From assembly GCA_964610985.1 (NCBI GenBank), contig CAZSZJ010000019.1:1-24915 (forward strand): a stretch of DNA of 24,915 bases, in the 5' to 3' direction. A program made the position numbers and the translations under genes. The notes under the pieces were generated by a model. That model was not told the DNA's origin, ran no database searches, and was given only the letters and a program-made list of their open reading frames with translations. Positions 1-7,119 of this stretch are shown piece by piece. Origin of the DNA: JARIHD01 sp964610985. GTDB taxonomy: Bacteria; Patescibacteriota; Saccharimonadia; Saccharimonadales; UBA4665. The stretch's first letter is position 1. Every line of letters begins with the position of its first letter.

Positions 1-53
1 GCGTTGGCTTGCGGAGCCAAAGGTCGTAGGTTCGAATCCTGCCGGGTGTACCA
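1..53 (+). tRNA. tRNA-Arg (anticodon GCG), 3' part only
   Basis: This is the 3' portion of a tRNA cut by the window edge. The anticodon stem TTGGC/GCCAA (4-8 and 16-20) encloses the loop TTGCGGA, placing anticodon GCG at 11-13, which reads the Arg codon CGC. The T arm is GTAGG-TTCGAAT-CCTGC with one G.U pair. The acceptor 3' strand CGGGTGT is followed by discriminator A and an encoded CCA (51-53). The D arm and 5' acceptor strand are missing, so the isotype rests on the anticodon alone. Confidence 0.8.
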
Positions 54-72
54 TTTCTAGATTACATATAAG

Positions 73-99
73 AAGACGGTCATGTTTGGTCGTCTTTTT
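73..99 (+). terminator. Rho-independent terminator after tRNA-Arg
   Basis: A 6-bp stem AAGACG/CGTCTT with a 12-nt loop runs into a short T tract, 20 nt after the tRNA CCA end. It is a modest hairpin but is in the right place to end the tRNA transcript. Confidence 0.5.
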
Positions 100-666
100 G
101 TTTGTCTGTTTCACGAGCCGGAAGCAGCATCGGCATTACTTTGGCAATCGCAACATTGGTATTATGATTGGCATGTTCATACTTGGCTGGCTGTTTGAGG
201 CTGAACGCTTTATCACAGATAAAATGCTAGCGACGGGCATGGGTATCGTAGGGATTGGACTAGTATTTTCGCCCAATCTTAAAATTGTAGGTTGGTTTGC
301 TTTGGTGGCCGGGTGGGCAACGGTGCTGAATATGACTACTACCAACAAGATTCTCTACAATAGCCCCCAGTCAGCAATCTTAGTATGGGGACGTGGCGTC
401 GCTGCGATTGTGCAAATGGTATTTTTGTTAGGCAACAGACGCTCAGTATTGAATGGCGGCCGGAGTGGCTTTATCTGCTGCTGTTTGGCGCGACCTCATT
501 GGTTGCCTCCTGGATGTTTATCAGGGGGCCAAGCTCATTGAGGCTGGCGCGGCCGGTATTCTCTATCCTTCCATGAGTCATGGTGCTGATAGGTATTGCA
601 AGTATCGTTGCCGCGGCGGCTATACCGTATCTCCAGCACTATAATGCGCAGAAAGGATTAGCTTGA
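86..666 (+). pseudogene. Decayed EamA/DMT-family membrane transporter
   Basis: No intact reading frame exists, but consecutive frames carry pieces of one EamA-like protein. From about 150 to 420 one frame reads hydrophobic segments around GWLFEAERFITDK, resembling the EamA helix ending in an xxExxT motif, then a second repeat beginning IVGWFALVAGWATV. Near 440-525 another frame gives WLYLLLFGATSLVASW. Then a third frame gives AKLIEAGAAGIL (about 527-562). Finally 583-666 encodes VLIGIASIVAAAAIPYLQ and a TGA stop, like the last EamA helix. At least three frame changes and a missing segment before the last helix indicate a dead gene. The N-terminal half is also incomplete. Family assignment is from motif memory only. 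Confidence 0.55.
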
Positions 667-756
667 GCCTTCCAGGATCTCTGGCGTGATATCCATCTCT
701 TCTAAATTATAGATCTATTCTGTGGATAGATCTGTCCCCACCCCGTAGACAAATAT

Positions 757-785
757 TTCAATATTGTAAGGTGTTGGGCTACAAT
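757..785 (+). promoter_or_regulatory. Putative promoter of the replication-relaxation gene
   Basis: TTCAAT (757-762), a 17-nt spacer, then TACAAT (780-785). Transcription would begin near 792. This excludes the far upstream start at 771 and makes the ATG at 826 or 897 the usable start. A palindrome-rich stretch (ATAGATCTAT) lies about 40 nt upstream. Confidence 0.35.
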
Positions 786-825
786 ATCCGTAGCTCCTAC
801 CTTATAAATAACGGAGTAGGTGGGT

Positions 826-879
826 ATGGCAAAAATAATAATTCCTCGTCATTCAAAGTCTCCCCACATCAAACACTAA
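826..879 (+). CDS. 17-codon leader ORF or misframed N-terminus
   Basis: An ATG at 826 directly follows a purine-rich GGAGTAGGTGGG, the best ribosome-binding site in this part of the window. It opens a 17-residue basic peptide (MAKIIIPRHSKSPHIKH) that stops at 877-879. It overlaps the upstream extension of the next gene in another frame. It is either a leader peptide followed by re-initiation at 897, or the true N-terminus of the next protein disrupted by one base: one extra A in the A5 run at 831-835 would join the frames. The sequence alone does not decide between them. Confidence 0.3.
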   Translation: MAKIIIPRHSKSPHIKH

Positions 880-896
880 CTACCTCCCATAATCAT

Positions 897-1715
897 ATGC
901 AGTTACCTAAAATCACCAACAAACAACAGGCACTAATATGCCTTATATATCGTTATAGGTTTATAGAACGAAAACAATTGCAAGTACTCATGGGACATAC
1001 AGACAAAAGGCGTGTGAGTAGCTGGCTGAAAGAATTGCGAGAACAACAATTCATTGATTGGTTTTATGATCCAGACAATCCTAACGAAAAATCAAAGCCA
1101 GCCATATACTTTTTAGGCATCAATGGCATTCGACTTTTGCGTAAGCTAGGTGACTACCCAGAAGATGAATTACGCAAGCGCTACAAAGACCCGTCCCGAC
1201 AACAGGATTTTATAAACAGGTGTCTGCTTCTGGCCGACTGCTGTATCCACCTGGAAGGCAAGAATAAGAGCGGCAACGTTCATTACACTTATGCCCCAGA
1301 AGCTGACTATACCGATCCAGACAACGATTACGCTTTCCTGGGCGAGAGCGAATACATCCATCCTGATCTAGCTTTCACGAAAGAAGCCGAGACCGACGAG
1401 GGCTATATAGAACAGACATATTTCGTACAGTTCTTCGACCTGACAACGCCGCGCTATATGATAAAGAAAAGACTCAGAAGATATGTTGATTACTTCGATG
1501 ATGATGAATGGGAGCAGCACAAAGCCGACGAAGAGCCGCCCGTCGTACTGATTGCGTGCCCAACACTCCCTGAGTTGATCTATGCCAAGCGATACACCAA
1601 AAAGCAGCTTGAAGAACATGAACTGCAAGATAGAGAGGATGTGCGGATTCGATTTGCTACGGTTGAGAAAGTAAGAAAGCAGGGAGTGACAGGACTAATT
1701 TGGGAGGAGGTGTAG
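897..1715 (+). CDS. Replication-relaxation family protein
   Basis: A 272-aa soluble protein with an N-terminal winged-helix region: residues 1-70 contain TNKQQALICLIYRYRF and RRVSSWLKELREQQFIDWFY, followed by AIYFLGINGIRLLR. This layout is typical of the replication-relaxation (plasmid or mobile-element replication accessory) family. Members are common in Saccharibacteria near coupling-protein genes. The C-terminal part (FVQFFDLTTPRYMIKKRLRRY, then a VVLIACPTLPEL strand) resembles the nuclease-like half of the family, but no catalytic set is claimed. The start at ATG 897 fits the domain boundary but lacks a ribosome-binding site. The reading frame stays open upstream to 771, which lies before the putative transcription start. 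The gene converges on the coupling-ATPase operon with an 18-nt gap and no visible terminator. Confidence 0.7.
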   Translation: MQLPKITNKQQALICLIYRYRFIERKQLQVLMGHTDKRRVSSWLKELREQQFIDWFYDPDNPNEKSKPAIYFLGINGIRLLRKLGDYPEDELRKRYKDPSRQQDFINRCLLLADCCIHLEGKNKSGNVHYTYAPEADYTDPDNDYAFLGESEYIHPDLAFTKEAETDEGYIEQTYFVQFFDLTTPRYMIKKRLRRYVDYFDDDEWEQHKADEEPPVVLIACPTLPELIYAKRYTKKQLEEHELQDREDVRIRFATVEKVRKQGVTGLIWEEV

Positions 1716-1733
1716 ACGTACGGCTCTTGCTCT

Positions 1734-2087
1734 TTACAACTCACAAGTCCTACGCAAACGATGCGTAGCACATCCCGCTACTGCGATACTCTCTTCGTCG
1801 GTAAGTATTGCTAATATCTTTCGGTCAGCTTGGGCTCTTTCGTGTAGTGCTATGAAACATCCGGTCAAGGAGAGATCTATATCGGCTTCGATAACAGGTT
1901 TTAAGCGGGTAATGTCGGCCGTAGTAACCTCGCCCTGCCGCACCTCATCCTCAGCGACTGTCATATTTTCGTGAGACGACGAAGCGATGGCGTCAGAGGC
2001 ATACACTGCTTCCACCCGACTTGCAAAGAAACAGAGTTCCGTGTTGTCACCGATTGGACATGTAGGACATTCAGGATTGGTGCTCAT
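1734..2087 (-). CDS. Unknown 117-aa protein with N-terminal CxxC
   Basis: Not recognised. It starts at ATG 2087 after a good ribosome-binding site (GAGGAG, 6 nt upstream) that lies in the short gap after the preceding gene. The N-terminus NPECPTCPIGDN contains a CxxC pair with another Cys a few residues on, which could bind a metal or form a disulfide. The rest is acidic and helical (ENMTVAEDEVRQGEVT) with Cys residues near the C-terminus. There is no signal peptide or membrane segment. It is third in the operon led by the coupling ATPase, 15 nt after the second gene, so a role linked to that ATPase is plausible but unproven. Confidence 0.6.
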   Translation of the reverse strand: MSTNPECPTCPIGDNTELCFFASRVEAVYASDAIASSSHENMTVAEDEVRQGEVTTADITRLKPVIEADIDLSLTGCFIALHERAQADRKILAILTDEESIAVAGCATHRLRRTCEL

Positions 2088-2102
2088 GGTACGCTCCTCA
2101 AC

Positions 2103-2561
2103 TTAGTTATTGGGAATCTCGTCCGGCGGTTCGCGAAGGTCAATCCTCGCTTCTCCTTCCGTAAACATATTCGGCACGGTAAATACTAGGCCTTCCTCGT
2201 CCCATCCTATCCCTTCAATATTTGCTTGCAAGGTAAGAAGCGCGGTTTCAACCACTTCCGATTCACTTAGGTTTGGCAGGTCTTCGGGATCTATAGCGGC
2301 ATCTGCCACAAGTTCGATGGCTCGCTGCCAGCGGTATCTAACCTCATCCGTATCTTCGGCCCAGCCAGGTGTTTCTACAAGTCCACGGCACGCTTGCTGC
2401 GTCATATCACTCAATCCTTGCATCCATGCTTGGTAATCCGAAGCGTCTGGTGCTTCGAGTATTTCACGCCAGCCTTCAGGATATCGAAGGGTTCGGCGTG
2501 ATTCTGGTGATTGGGGAAAGCTTTCCATAACGAAGATAGTATACATGTAACTATGCGCCAT
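2103..2561 (-). CDS. Unknown 152-aa acidic protein, overlaps coupling ATPase gene
   Basis: Not recognised. The chosen start, ATG 2561, has AGGAG 4-5 nt upstream and lies inside the last codons of the coupling-ATPase gene, giving an 11-nt overlap typical of translational coupling. The open frame continues upstream to 2645 within that gene and is not likely to be used. The protein is soluble, acidic and rich in Trp and Glu (GWREILEAP, DYQAWMQGL, RYRWQRAIELVADAA), with a C-terminal strand-rich part (GLVFTVPNMF) and an acidic, proline-containing end. No catalytic motif was seen. Tight coupling suggests it is made in proportion to the ATPase, for example as a partner or chaperone, which is inference. 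Confidence 0.6.
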   Translation of the reverse strand: MAHSYMYTIFVMESFPQSPESRRTLRYPEGWREILEAPDASDYQAWMQGLSDMTQQACRGLVETPGWAEDTDEVRYRWQRAIELVADAAIDPEDLPNLSESEVVETALLTLQANIEGIGWDEEGLVFTVPNMFTEGEARIDLREPPDEIPNN

Positions 2562-5259
2562 GTACTCCTTTTTTTGTGGGCGTACCGGGCGTTTTAGGCC
2601 TTCTAGTCTTAGCAATTGATTTCGCATGCGGTTCTTCGGTGGCAAACAGCTCTTCCATGTACTTCTCGGCCTCGGCCTTCGAGGTGCTGTATTGTTTCCG
2701 GCTTTGGGCGATAACTGCCTCTCGGACTTTGTCAGATTCGTCTACATCAAGCGGCACCGTCACCCCCGAGAATGCATCCTCACTCTCATCGGCCGTCGTC
2801 TTCATGTAAAAGTGATATGGTGCCAGGTTCACAATATCGCCGCCCTCTACTTCCGGTTTCATGTATGGCAGGATAAACGCCTCATCTTCCGGTCCGACCT
2901 TGAGACAAATAAGGGTGCTAGCGTTGCTGGCAACAATCTTCACAATATTCTTATCCTCAATTTGTGCAATGTTCTGGTGAGATAAAATCAGAGCGACATG
3001 GTACTTCCGTCCCTCGCTCGTAATCTCGGAAAACTGCGGCGTAGCAAAGTTCTGGAATTCATCGACATACACGAAGAAGTCTTTACGCTTCTTTTCCGGT
3101 ATTTTCGTTCGCTGGTACGCCGCCATCCAAATGAATGACGCCAGGATTGTACCAAAGAACAGGCTTTGGTCCTCCCCGATATCACCCTTGCTAAGGTTGA
3201 CAAGCAATATCTTACCCCCGTCCATAATATCGGCGATGCGTATGGTGCTTTTTTCTTGCAGTAAGATATGCCGTGACATTTTAGCAGTAATAAAATGTCC
3301 GAGCCGGTGGGTGAGTGGTGCTGTCACGATAGACATCTGCATGCTGCCCATCAGCTTGAACTCTTTATCCCAGAACTGTTTGAGCACCGGATCTTTGAGC
3401 GCTTTTGTCACCTCTTTCTGGTACTTTTTGTCGGTTAGCAGTCGTTGCAGTGTATACAGGCTCGGGTTTGGCAGATGCAGGGCGGTAAGCGTGGTGTTAC
3501 GCAGAATGTGCTCCATACGCGGTCCCCACTGGCTTTCGTCGGCCAGCTTCTTGAAGACGGACAAGACGGTGCTCGTAATTCGGGCGTGCTTCGTATCTTC
3601 GTTATCGAATTCAATGCCTGGGTCGAGAATGTTCAGACCTACCGGGTATTCGTCATCCGAAGGATCAAATACGACTACGTCTTTACGCCGGTGCTCTGGC
3701 ACGATGGCCAGCAATTCGTGGAACATATCACCGTGCGGATCAAGCACAGCCAGACCTTTGCCGCTCAGCATATCCTGGTAGATCGAAGCCTTGAGCATCG
3801 TTGTCTTGCCGGTGCCTGTTTTTCCAATGATGTACGTGTGCTTTTGCCGTTGTTCAAGCGTCATGCCGATTTCCTGCAAATCCCCGCCGTGTTTGTTAAC
3901 GCCGATCACTACATCAAGACTAGCGTCACTTCGCTTAATGGATAACGGCGCGGCCAGCTCGCGGCTGCGACTTTTCACTAGCCCTTCGGTTTTCGTCATG
4001 TCCATGTTTGGGAAGTGATATAGGTCTGCGAGTTCCGAGCTGGAGAGAATCGTTTGCTGACTGACATGGTGAGGTGACAATGCCCGTGCTTTGAACTGCT
4101 CCAGTCGTTTACCGCGTGGCGCAAGCAACGGTACACTGCGGCGAGTGCCAATCGATTGGTAGGTTGTGCGGAACGGCTTAAATGACTCGACTAAAGCGTT
4201 TATGCGCGAGTAGTGCGTCGCTTCATCCGGTGAAGCCACGAGAATTCGCATTGTTACTTCATATAACTGTTGGTCAAGCTTTTCCTTTACGGCGTTGCCC
4301 ATCTCCCGGTCATACGGATTGTCCTTTGGCCGCTTATCCTTGCTACTCTTGAAAGTTTCAGGCGTTTGACCGGATAAAATGCTGAACACAACATCTCCGG
4401 CTATGGCGATACATTTGCCCATGGCTGCCAGAAACCAGAGCGGCGGATACCACAACAGCCATAGCAGATACTGAATAGGTGAAAACTGCCGCTTAATTTG
4501 CGAGATGACGTCCTTGCCAAGTGCAATACGCCCTTCCATTTTTTGCTGGCGGCGGGTAACGCGACGATGCGTATTGTTGTAGACAGGCACCGCTACAATC
4601 TGGAAGGCGATAAGCTCATCAGGCGCGAGTTTGGTCATATGCCCCGTGAGGTAGGCGAATGGATCGTGCTCTTCTAGCGCCTTGTGGTCTTTGAGCGGCA
4701 GAATAAAATCACAGTTCAGCTTCAGCTCAACTACATCGGCATCCTCGGCAGGAATAGATTTGGCATAGTCTGAAGTTTCGCGGACCTTTAGGCCGGGCAA
4801 GAAAGATAGGAGATTGCGCTGTACAATGTCCGCTTCGCTGGCGGGCACCACAAGGATGAAACGGATACCATCATCATTGGTGCCGACAAGCTCCAGAGAG
4901 TACGGCTTTTTACGTGCCGCCAGCCTGTCCCAAAAGCCGTAATACTTTACAAGGCCACGTAGCAGAATATGTAACTGTTCGGTCGCGTAAGCCGACTTTG
5001 TGGTATCTGCTGGAAACACCAGCTCCAAGAACGCTTGCGGCACGTTCTTTTTACCAAGACCACACTTCTGTAACAGAAGGCGAAAAAGTGAAGGGGTGTT
5101 TTGAAAGAAAATGAAAGTACCCCGTGCAAGGAGATAAAGTATTACCACCTCCGCCAGAAATACAACGATCGCAAAAATAGCCAACCAGCCCGTGCTAAAA
5201 TGATGCGCTTCTCCCCAGCGGGGTGGGCCATTCAGTAAAATATCTAGAAAGCGTGGCAT
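2551..5259 (-). CDS. TraG/VirD4-like coupling ATPase (type IV secretion, conjugative DNA transfer family)
   Basis: A 902-aa membrane-anchored hexameric-type ATPase. Residues 22-46 form a transmembrane helix, and a second hydrophobic stretch occurs at about 263-295. The Walker A motif GKTGTGKTT is at 479-487. GLAVLDPHGD (502-511) follows, and the Walker B motif FFVYVDEFQNF is at about 728-738, with the sensor-like ALILSHQNIAQIED after it, as in TraG/VirD4 proteins with a TraM-recognition domain. Family members move DNA or proteins to the secretion channel at the inner membrane. Residues 60-400 form a long N-terminal domain typical of the CPR versions. The tail (880-902) is basic. The ATG at 5259 has no clear ribosome-binding site, and an in-frame stop lies about 15 nt upstream, which supports this start. 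A possible extended -10 (TGCTATTAT in minus orientation) lies near 5340-5348. It heads a three-gene operon. Confidence 0.9.
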   Translation of the reverse strand: MPRFLDILLNGPPRWGEAHHFSTGWLAIFAIVVFLAEVVILYLLARGTFIFFQNTPSLFRLLLQKCGLGKKNVPQAFLELVFPADTTKSAYATEQLHILLRGLVKYYGFWDRLAARKKPYSLELVGTNDDGIRFILVVPASEADIVQRNLLSFLPGLKVRETSDYAKSIPAEDADVVELKLNCDFILPLKDHKALEEHDPFAYLTGHMTKLAPDELIAFQIVAVPVYNNTHRRVTRRQQKMEGRIALGKDVISQIKRQFSPIQYLLWLLWYPPLWFLAAMGKCIAIAGDVVFSILSGQTPETFKSSKDKRPKDNPYDREMGNAVKEKLDQQLYEVTMRILVASPDEATHYSRINALVESFKPFRTTYQSIGTRRSVPLLAPRGKRLEQFKARALSPHHVSQQTILSSSELADLYHFPNMDMTKTEGLVKSRSRELAAPLSIKRSDASLDVVIGVNKHGGDLQEIGMTLEQRQKHTYIIGKTGTGKTTMLKASIYQDMLSGKGLAVLDPHGDMFHELLAIVPEHRRKDVVVFDPSDDEYPVGLNILDPGIEFDNEDTKHARITSTVLSVFKKLADESQWGPRMEHILRNTTLTALHLPNPSLYTLQRLLTDKKYQKEVTKALKDPVLKQFWDKEFKLMGSMQMSIVTAPLTHRLGHFITAKMSRHILLQEKSTIRIADIMDGGKILLVNLSKGDIGEDQSLFFGTILASFIWMAAYQRTKIPEKKRKDFFVYVDEFQNFATPQFSEITSEGRKYHVALILSHQNIAQIEDKNIVKIVASNASTLICLKVGPEDEAFILPYMKPEVEGGDIVNLAPYHFYMKTTADESEDAFSGVTVPLDVDESDKVREAVIAQSRKQYSTSKAEAEKYMEELFATEEPHAKSIAKTRRPKTPGTPTKKGVHGA

Positions 5260-5623
5260 AGACAGCAGTCTCGGTTAGTTTGATATCCTCCGATTTGCAA
5301 CAAAACAGCATCCCCGCCTCTCTGTTGCGTATCTGTTGAATAATAGCACATCACTTGGCTAAGGAATCGATTATCTTGGGGTCAGCCGTTCAACCGCTTT
5401 CGCGTTATGCATCTTAAAGCTGGTAGTGCTGGACATGCTCGGCAGCGTCAACGTCCCGCAACTGCTGTTGCCAAGAAGTCTCTGGGGTATTCACAAACAA
5501 TCCGTCAGATCCGCCATCATAAGTTCAAAACTTATAGCGTCAGCCCCCTGCTGTAAAAGCTTGCCTAAGTCGCGCCTCATCATCAATTTGACGAATATAT
5601 ATCATAGATGTTTTAATGCGAAC
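5260..5623. other. Gap region between coupling ATPase and the next plus-strand gene
   Basis: No confident gene. On the minus strand TGC-TATTAT (plus 5340-5348) could be the extended -10 of the coupling-ATPase operon. On the plus strand an ATG at 5407 opens a 49-codon, very basic ORF (to 5556, containing ATAVAKKSLGYSQTIRQIRH) without a ribosome-binding site. It could be a remnant or a small DNA-binding protein, but I would not call it. TTGACG (5588-5593), a 17-nt spacer and TTTTAA (5611-5616) could be the promoter for the gene starting at 5624. Confidence 0.3.
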
Positions 5624-5995
5624 ATGTCTGAGGAGCAACTAGCTTTTATATATTTCGAGGCCAAGCCAAAACGTGGCAACGCTAAAATCGTACGAGAAAA
5701 GATTTGGGAGATGATGAGTCTCTTTGCCGAGATATTTGATAAACAACGTCGCAATTGCAACTTCCACCCTGAAACCAAAGGCAGCATGTGGACCGTTCTT
5801 ATAACGTTTGAAAGCGAAGAAGCAAAATCTCTGCTCGACCAGGACTCTCGTTTTCAGGAGGCTATGACCGATCTCCGGGCTTACTGTAAACCTGCACATC
5901 GCTTAAGGCGCATGATCCACTACGCCCTTTATCCCGGTAAACCCTTCATTGTTAACTTTAAGGAGCCCATCACTCTCCCACGACAGGAAAAATAG
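5624..5995 (+). CDS. Unknown 123-aa soluble protein
   Basis: Not recognised. The start is ATG 5624 (MSEEQLAFIYFEAKPKRG). The open frame extends upstream to 5426, but that part is low-complexity and lies before a putative promoter (TTGACG, 17 nt, TTTTAA) ending 7 nt ahead of this ATG. This predicts a leaderless mRNA. The protein alternates strands and helices (LAFIYFEAKP, KIVREKIWEMMSLFAEIF, MWTVLITFESEEAKSLL), which could be a ferredoxin-like alpha/beta fold, and has a basic C-terminal half (HRLRRMIHYALYPGKPF). It has no signal peptide. It converges on the XRE genes with a 20-nt gap. Confidence 0.55.
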   Translation: MSEEQLAFIYFEAKPKRGNAKIVREKIWEMMSLFAEIFDKQRRNCNFHPETKGSMWTVLITFESEEAKSLLDQDSRFQEAMTDLRAYCKPAHRLRRMIHYALYPGKPFIVNFKEPITLPRQEK

Positions 5996-6015
5996 TGGTT
6001 TTGCATTAAATAAAT

Positions 6016-6240
6016 CTATTGATTCCGCAGCAGTTCCATAGGATGCACTTTGAGTGCCTTGGCAAGCCGGTGCAGATTACCTAAGGTTGCAAATTGCTGA
6101 CCATGCTCCATAGAAGTTATCGTGTCGTAGCCAATGTCGGCTTTTTCTGCTAATTGCTCCTGCGTCAGACCAGCAGCCTTACGCAGTTCGCTTACGCGTT
6201 TGCCAAACTTCTTGTAGTGCTTTGGATCAGTCTTTGCCAT
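6016..6240 (-). CDS. XRE-family transcriptional regulator (74 aa)
   Basis: A stand-alone helix-turn-helix protein: FGKRVSELRKAAGLTQEQLA (helices 1-2), then ADIGYDTITSMEHGQQFATL (recognition helix and following turn) and LHRLAKALKVHPMELL. Such small Cro/C1-type proteins bind operators as dimers. The ATG at 6240 aligns with the N-termini of the two neighbouring XRE paralogues. An alternative GTG at 6270 overlaps the stop of the upstream gene (GTGA) and would add ten residues. That overlap suggests translational coupling in a two-gene operon. It is less similar to the other two XREs than they are to each other, since it has MEHGQQFATL in place of ETGRRWPR. Confidence 0.8.
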   Translation of the reverse strand: MAKTDPKHYKKFGKRVSELRKAAGLTQEQLAEKADIGYDTITSMEHGQQFATLGNLHRLAKALKVHPMELLRNQ

Positions 6241-6266
6241 TACTTGAGGAGCAGGAGATCTAGCGA

Positions 6267-6494
6267 TCACAAGCCCTTGAATAAATCAGACACGCTAACG
6301 CCTAACTGCTTAGCTAGTTTTTGCAATGTGACCGGACGCGGCCAACGTCGCCCCGTTTCAAAGTAAGCAAGAGATAGGCGGCTAATGTCTAGCACATCAG
6401 CGAACTCATTTTGCGTATGGCCACGTGCTTTGCGCAATTCTGCAAGTCTACGGCCGAAGGCGAGTAAGAATTTCCGTTCTTGAGGATCTTTCAC
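6267..6494 (-). CDS. XRE-family transcriptional regulator (75 aa), paralogue A
   Basis: A GTG-start XRE protein. It has FGRRLAELRKARGHTQNEFA, then VLDISRLSLAYFETGRRWPR and LQKLAKQLGVSVSDLF. It is closely related to the 77-aa XRE at 6768-7001, sharing the ETGRRWPR and LDIS motifs. The start follows a weak AGAGAG ribosome-binding sequence inside a 50-bp upstream block that is conserved, without gaps, in front of that paralogue. It is first in an operon with the XRE at 6016. It probably arose by duplication together with its control region and may bind a similar operator. Confidence 0.85.
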   Translation of the reverse strand: MKDPQERKFLLAFGRRLAELRKARGHTQNEFADVLDISRLSLAYFETGRRWPRPVTLQKLAKQLGVSVSDLFKGL

Positions 6495-6495
6495 C

Positions 6496-6545
6496 TCTCT
6501 AGCGTAGAAGATGTTAACAAAATGTCATATCTATAACTTGTAAAC
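6496..6545 (-). promoter_or_regulatory. Conserved upstream block of XRE paralogue A
   Basis: Reading on the minus strand, this 50-bp block aligns without gaps to the block at 7003-7052. Shared parts are ACAAGTT at the far end, the ACA..T.TGT.AA core, and CTACGCTAGAGA directly before the start codon. The dyad is weaker here (TTAACA and TGTAAA outer arms, plus orientation) than in the other copy. The likely role is an autoregulatory operator/promoter. Confidence 0.5.
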
Positions 6546-6596
6546 AATTTTAGATTATCGTACACCGCTTGTTTTTTAATAGATAGTCCGGGCATT

Positions 6597-6761
6597 ATGC
6601 CCCACTTTTTACAAAACTACCCCGATGCGTTCTGCAAACAACAGATCTGTAATACGCCGCCAGCCATTGCTTACGAACTTGACCGGGGAGCTTACTTCGA
6701 TACTTACGCTACAATACCGTGGCGTAATCCGGTAGCTGTGGTTGCTAATTTGTTCTCGTAG
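6597..6761 (+). CDS. Possible small unknown protein (54 aa)
   Basis: A 54-codon ORF fills the 273-nt gap between two XRE genes on the opposite strand. Its composition looks protein-like: NYPDAFCKQQICNTPPAIAY, then LDRGAYFDTYATIPWRNPV and a short hydrophobic end. Two Cys lie five residues apart. No ribosome-binding site is evident before the ATG. No family is recognised. It may instead be the remnant of a longer gene, but the frame is clean from ATG to TAG. Confidence 0.4.
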   Translation: MPHFLQNYPDAFCKQQICNTPPAIAYELDRGAYFDTYATIPWRNPVAVVANLFS

Positions 6762-6767
6762 GGTTGT

Positions 6768-7001
6768 TTAGTTCTTTAAACCGCTAAACAAGTCCGTCAC
6801 ATTTACTTTTAGGGCCTTAGCAATTCTATGCAACGTGAGCAGTCGTGGCCAGCGCCTGCCCGTTTCAAGATAGGTAATGGATACAGCGCTAATGTCTAGT
6901 ATCTCAGCTAGGTCTTCTTGCGTCAGTCCTCGACTTTTGCGAACTTCCGCTAGTCTCTTCCCGAACGCTTGCAGATATTTCTTCTCTTGTGGGTTTGTCA
7001 T
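6768..7001 (-). CDS. XRE-family transcriptional regulator (77 aa), paralogue B; candidate HipB-type antitoxin/regulator
   Basis: An XRE protein with FGKRLAEVRKSRGLTQEDLA, ILDISAVSITYLETGRRWPR and LHRIAKALKVNVTDLF. ATG 7001 follows AGAGA. It is transcribed divergently from the four-gene operon at 7120-9115 that ends with a HipT-like kinase and a HipS-like protein. The shared intergenic region holds a 31-bp dyad. In known HipBA and HipBST systems a small XRE protein (HipB) is the operator-binding partner, so this gene is the best local candidate. That assignment rests on position and is inference. It is a close paralogue of the XRE at 6267. Confidence 0.85.
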   Translation of the reverse strand: MTNPQEKKYLQAFGKRLAEVRKSRGLTQEDLAEILDISAVSITYLETGRRWPRLLTLHRIAKALKVNVTDLFSGLKN

Positions 7002-7002
7002 A

Positions 7003-7052
7003 TCTCTAGCGTAGGAAACATTGACAGATTGTTACACAAACAACTTGTCAAA
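7003..7052. promoter_or_regulatory. Candidate operator: 31-bp dyad between XRE and hip-like operon
   Basis: Plus-strand arms TTGACAGATTGTT (7021-7033) and AACAACTTGTCAA (7039-7051) match in 11 of 13 positions around the centre ACACA. The dyad lies 20-50 nt upstream of the XRE start and 69 nt upstream of the ATG at 7120. It belongs to the 50-bp block also found before XRE paralogue A. The symmetry and the divergent arrangement fit an autoregulatory operator controlling both directions. Confidence 0.55.
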
Positions 7053-7119
7053 CCTTAGGATTTTTTGTAATATTTCTACAGATGATAGTTTTACAGTTTG
7101 TTAAGATTAGGGATCTTGC

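Noticed and set aside
1..53. Possible integration site at the tRNA-Arg 3' end
   Set aside because: No second copy of the tRNA 3' sequence was found by eye in the window.
3131..3945. Plus-strand ORFs antisense to the coupling ATPase
   Set aside because: They lie fully inside a long, motif-bearing gene on the other strand and have unnatural composition (Ser/Arg/Cys-rich).
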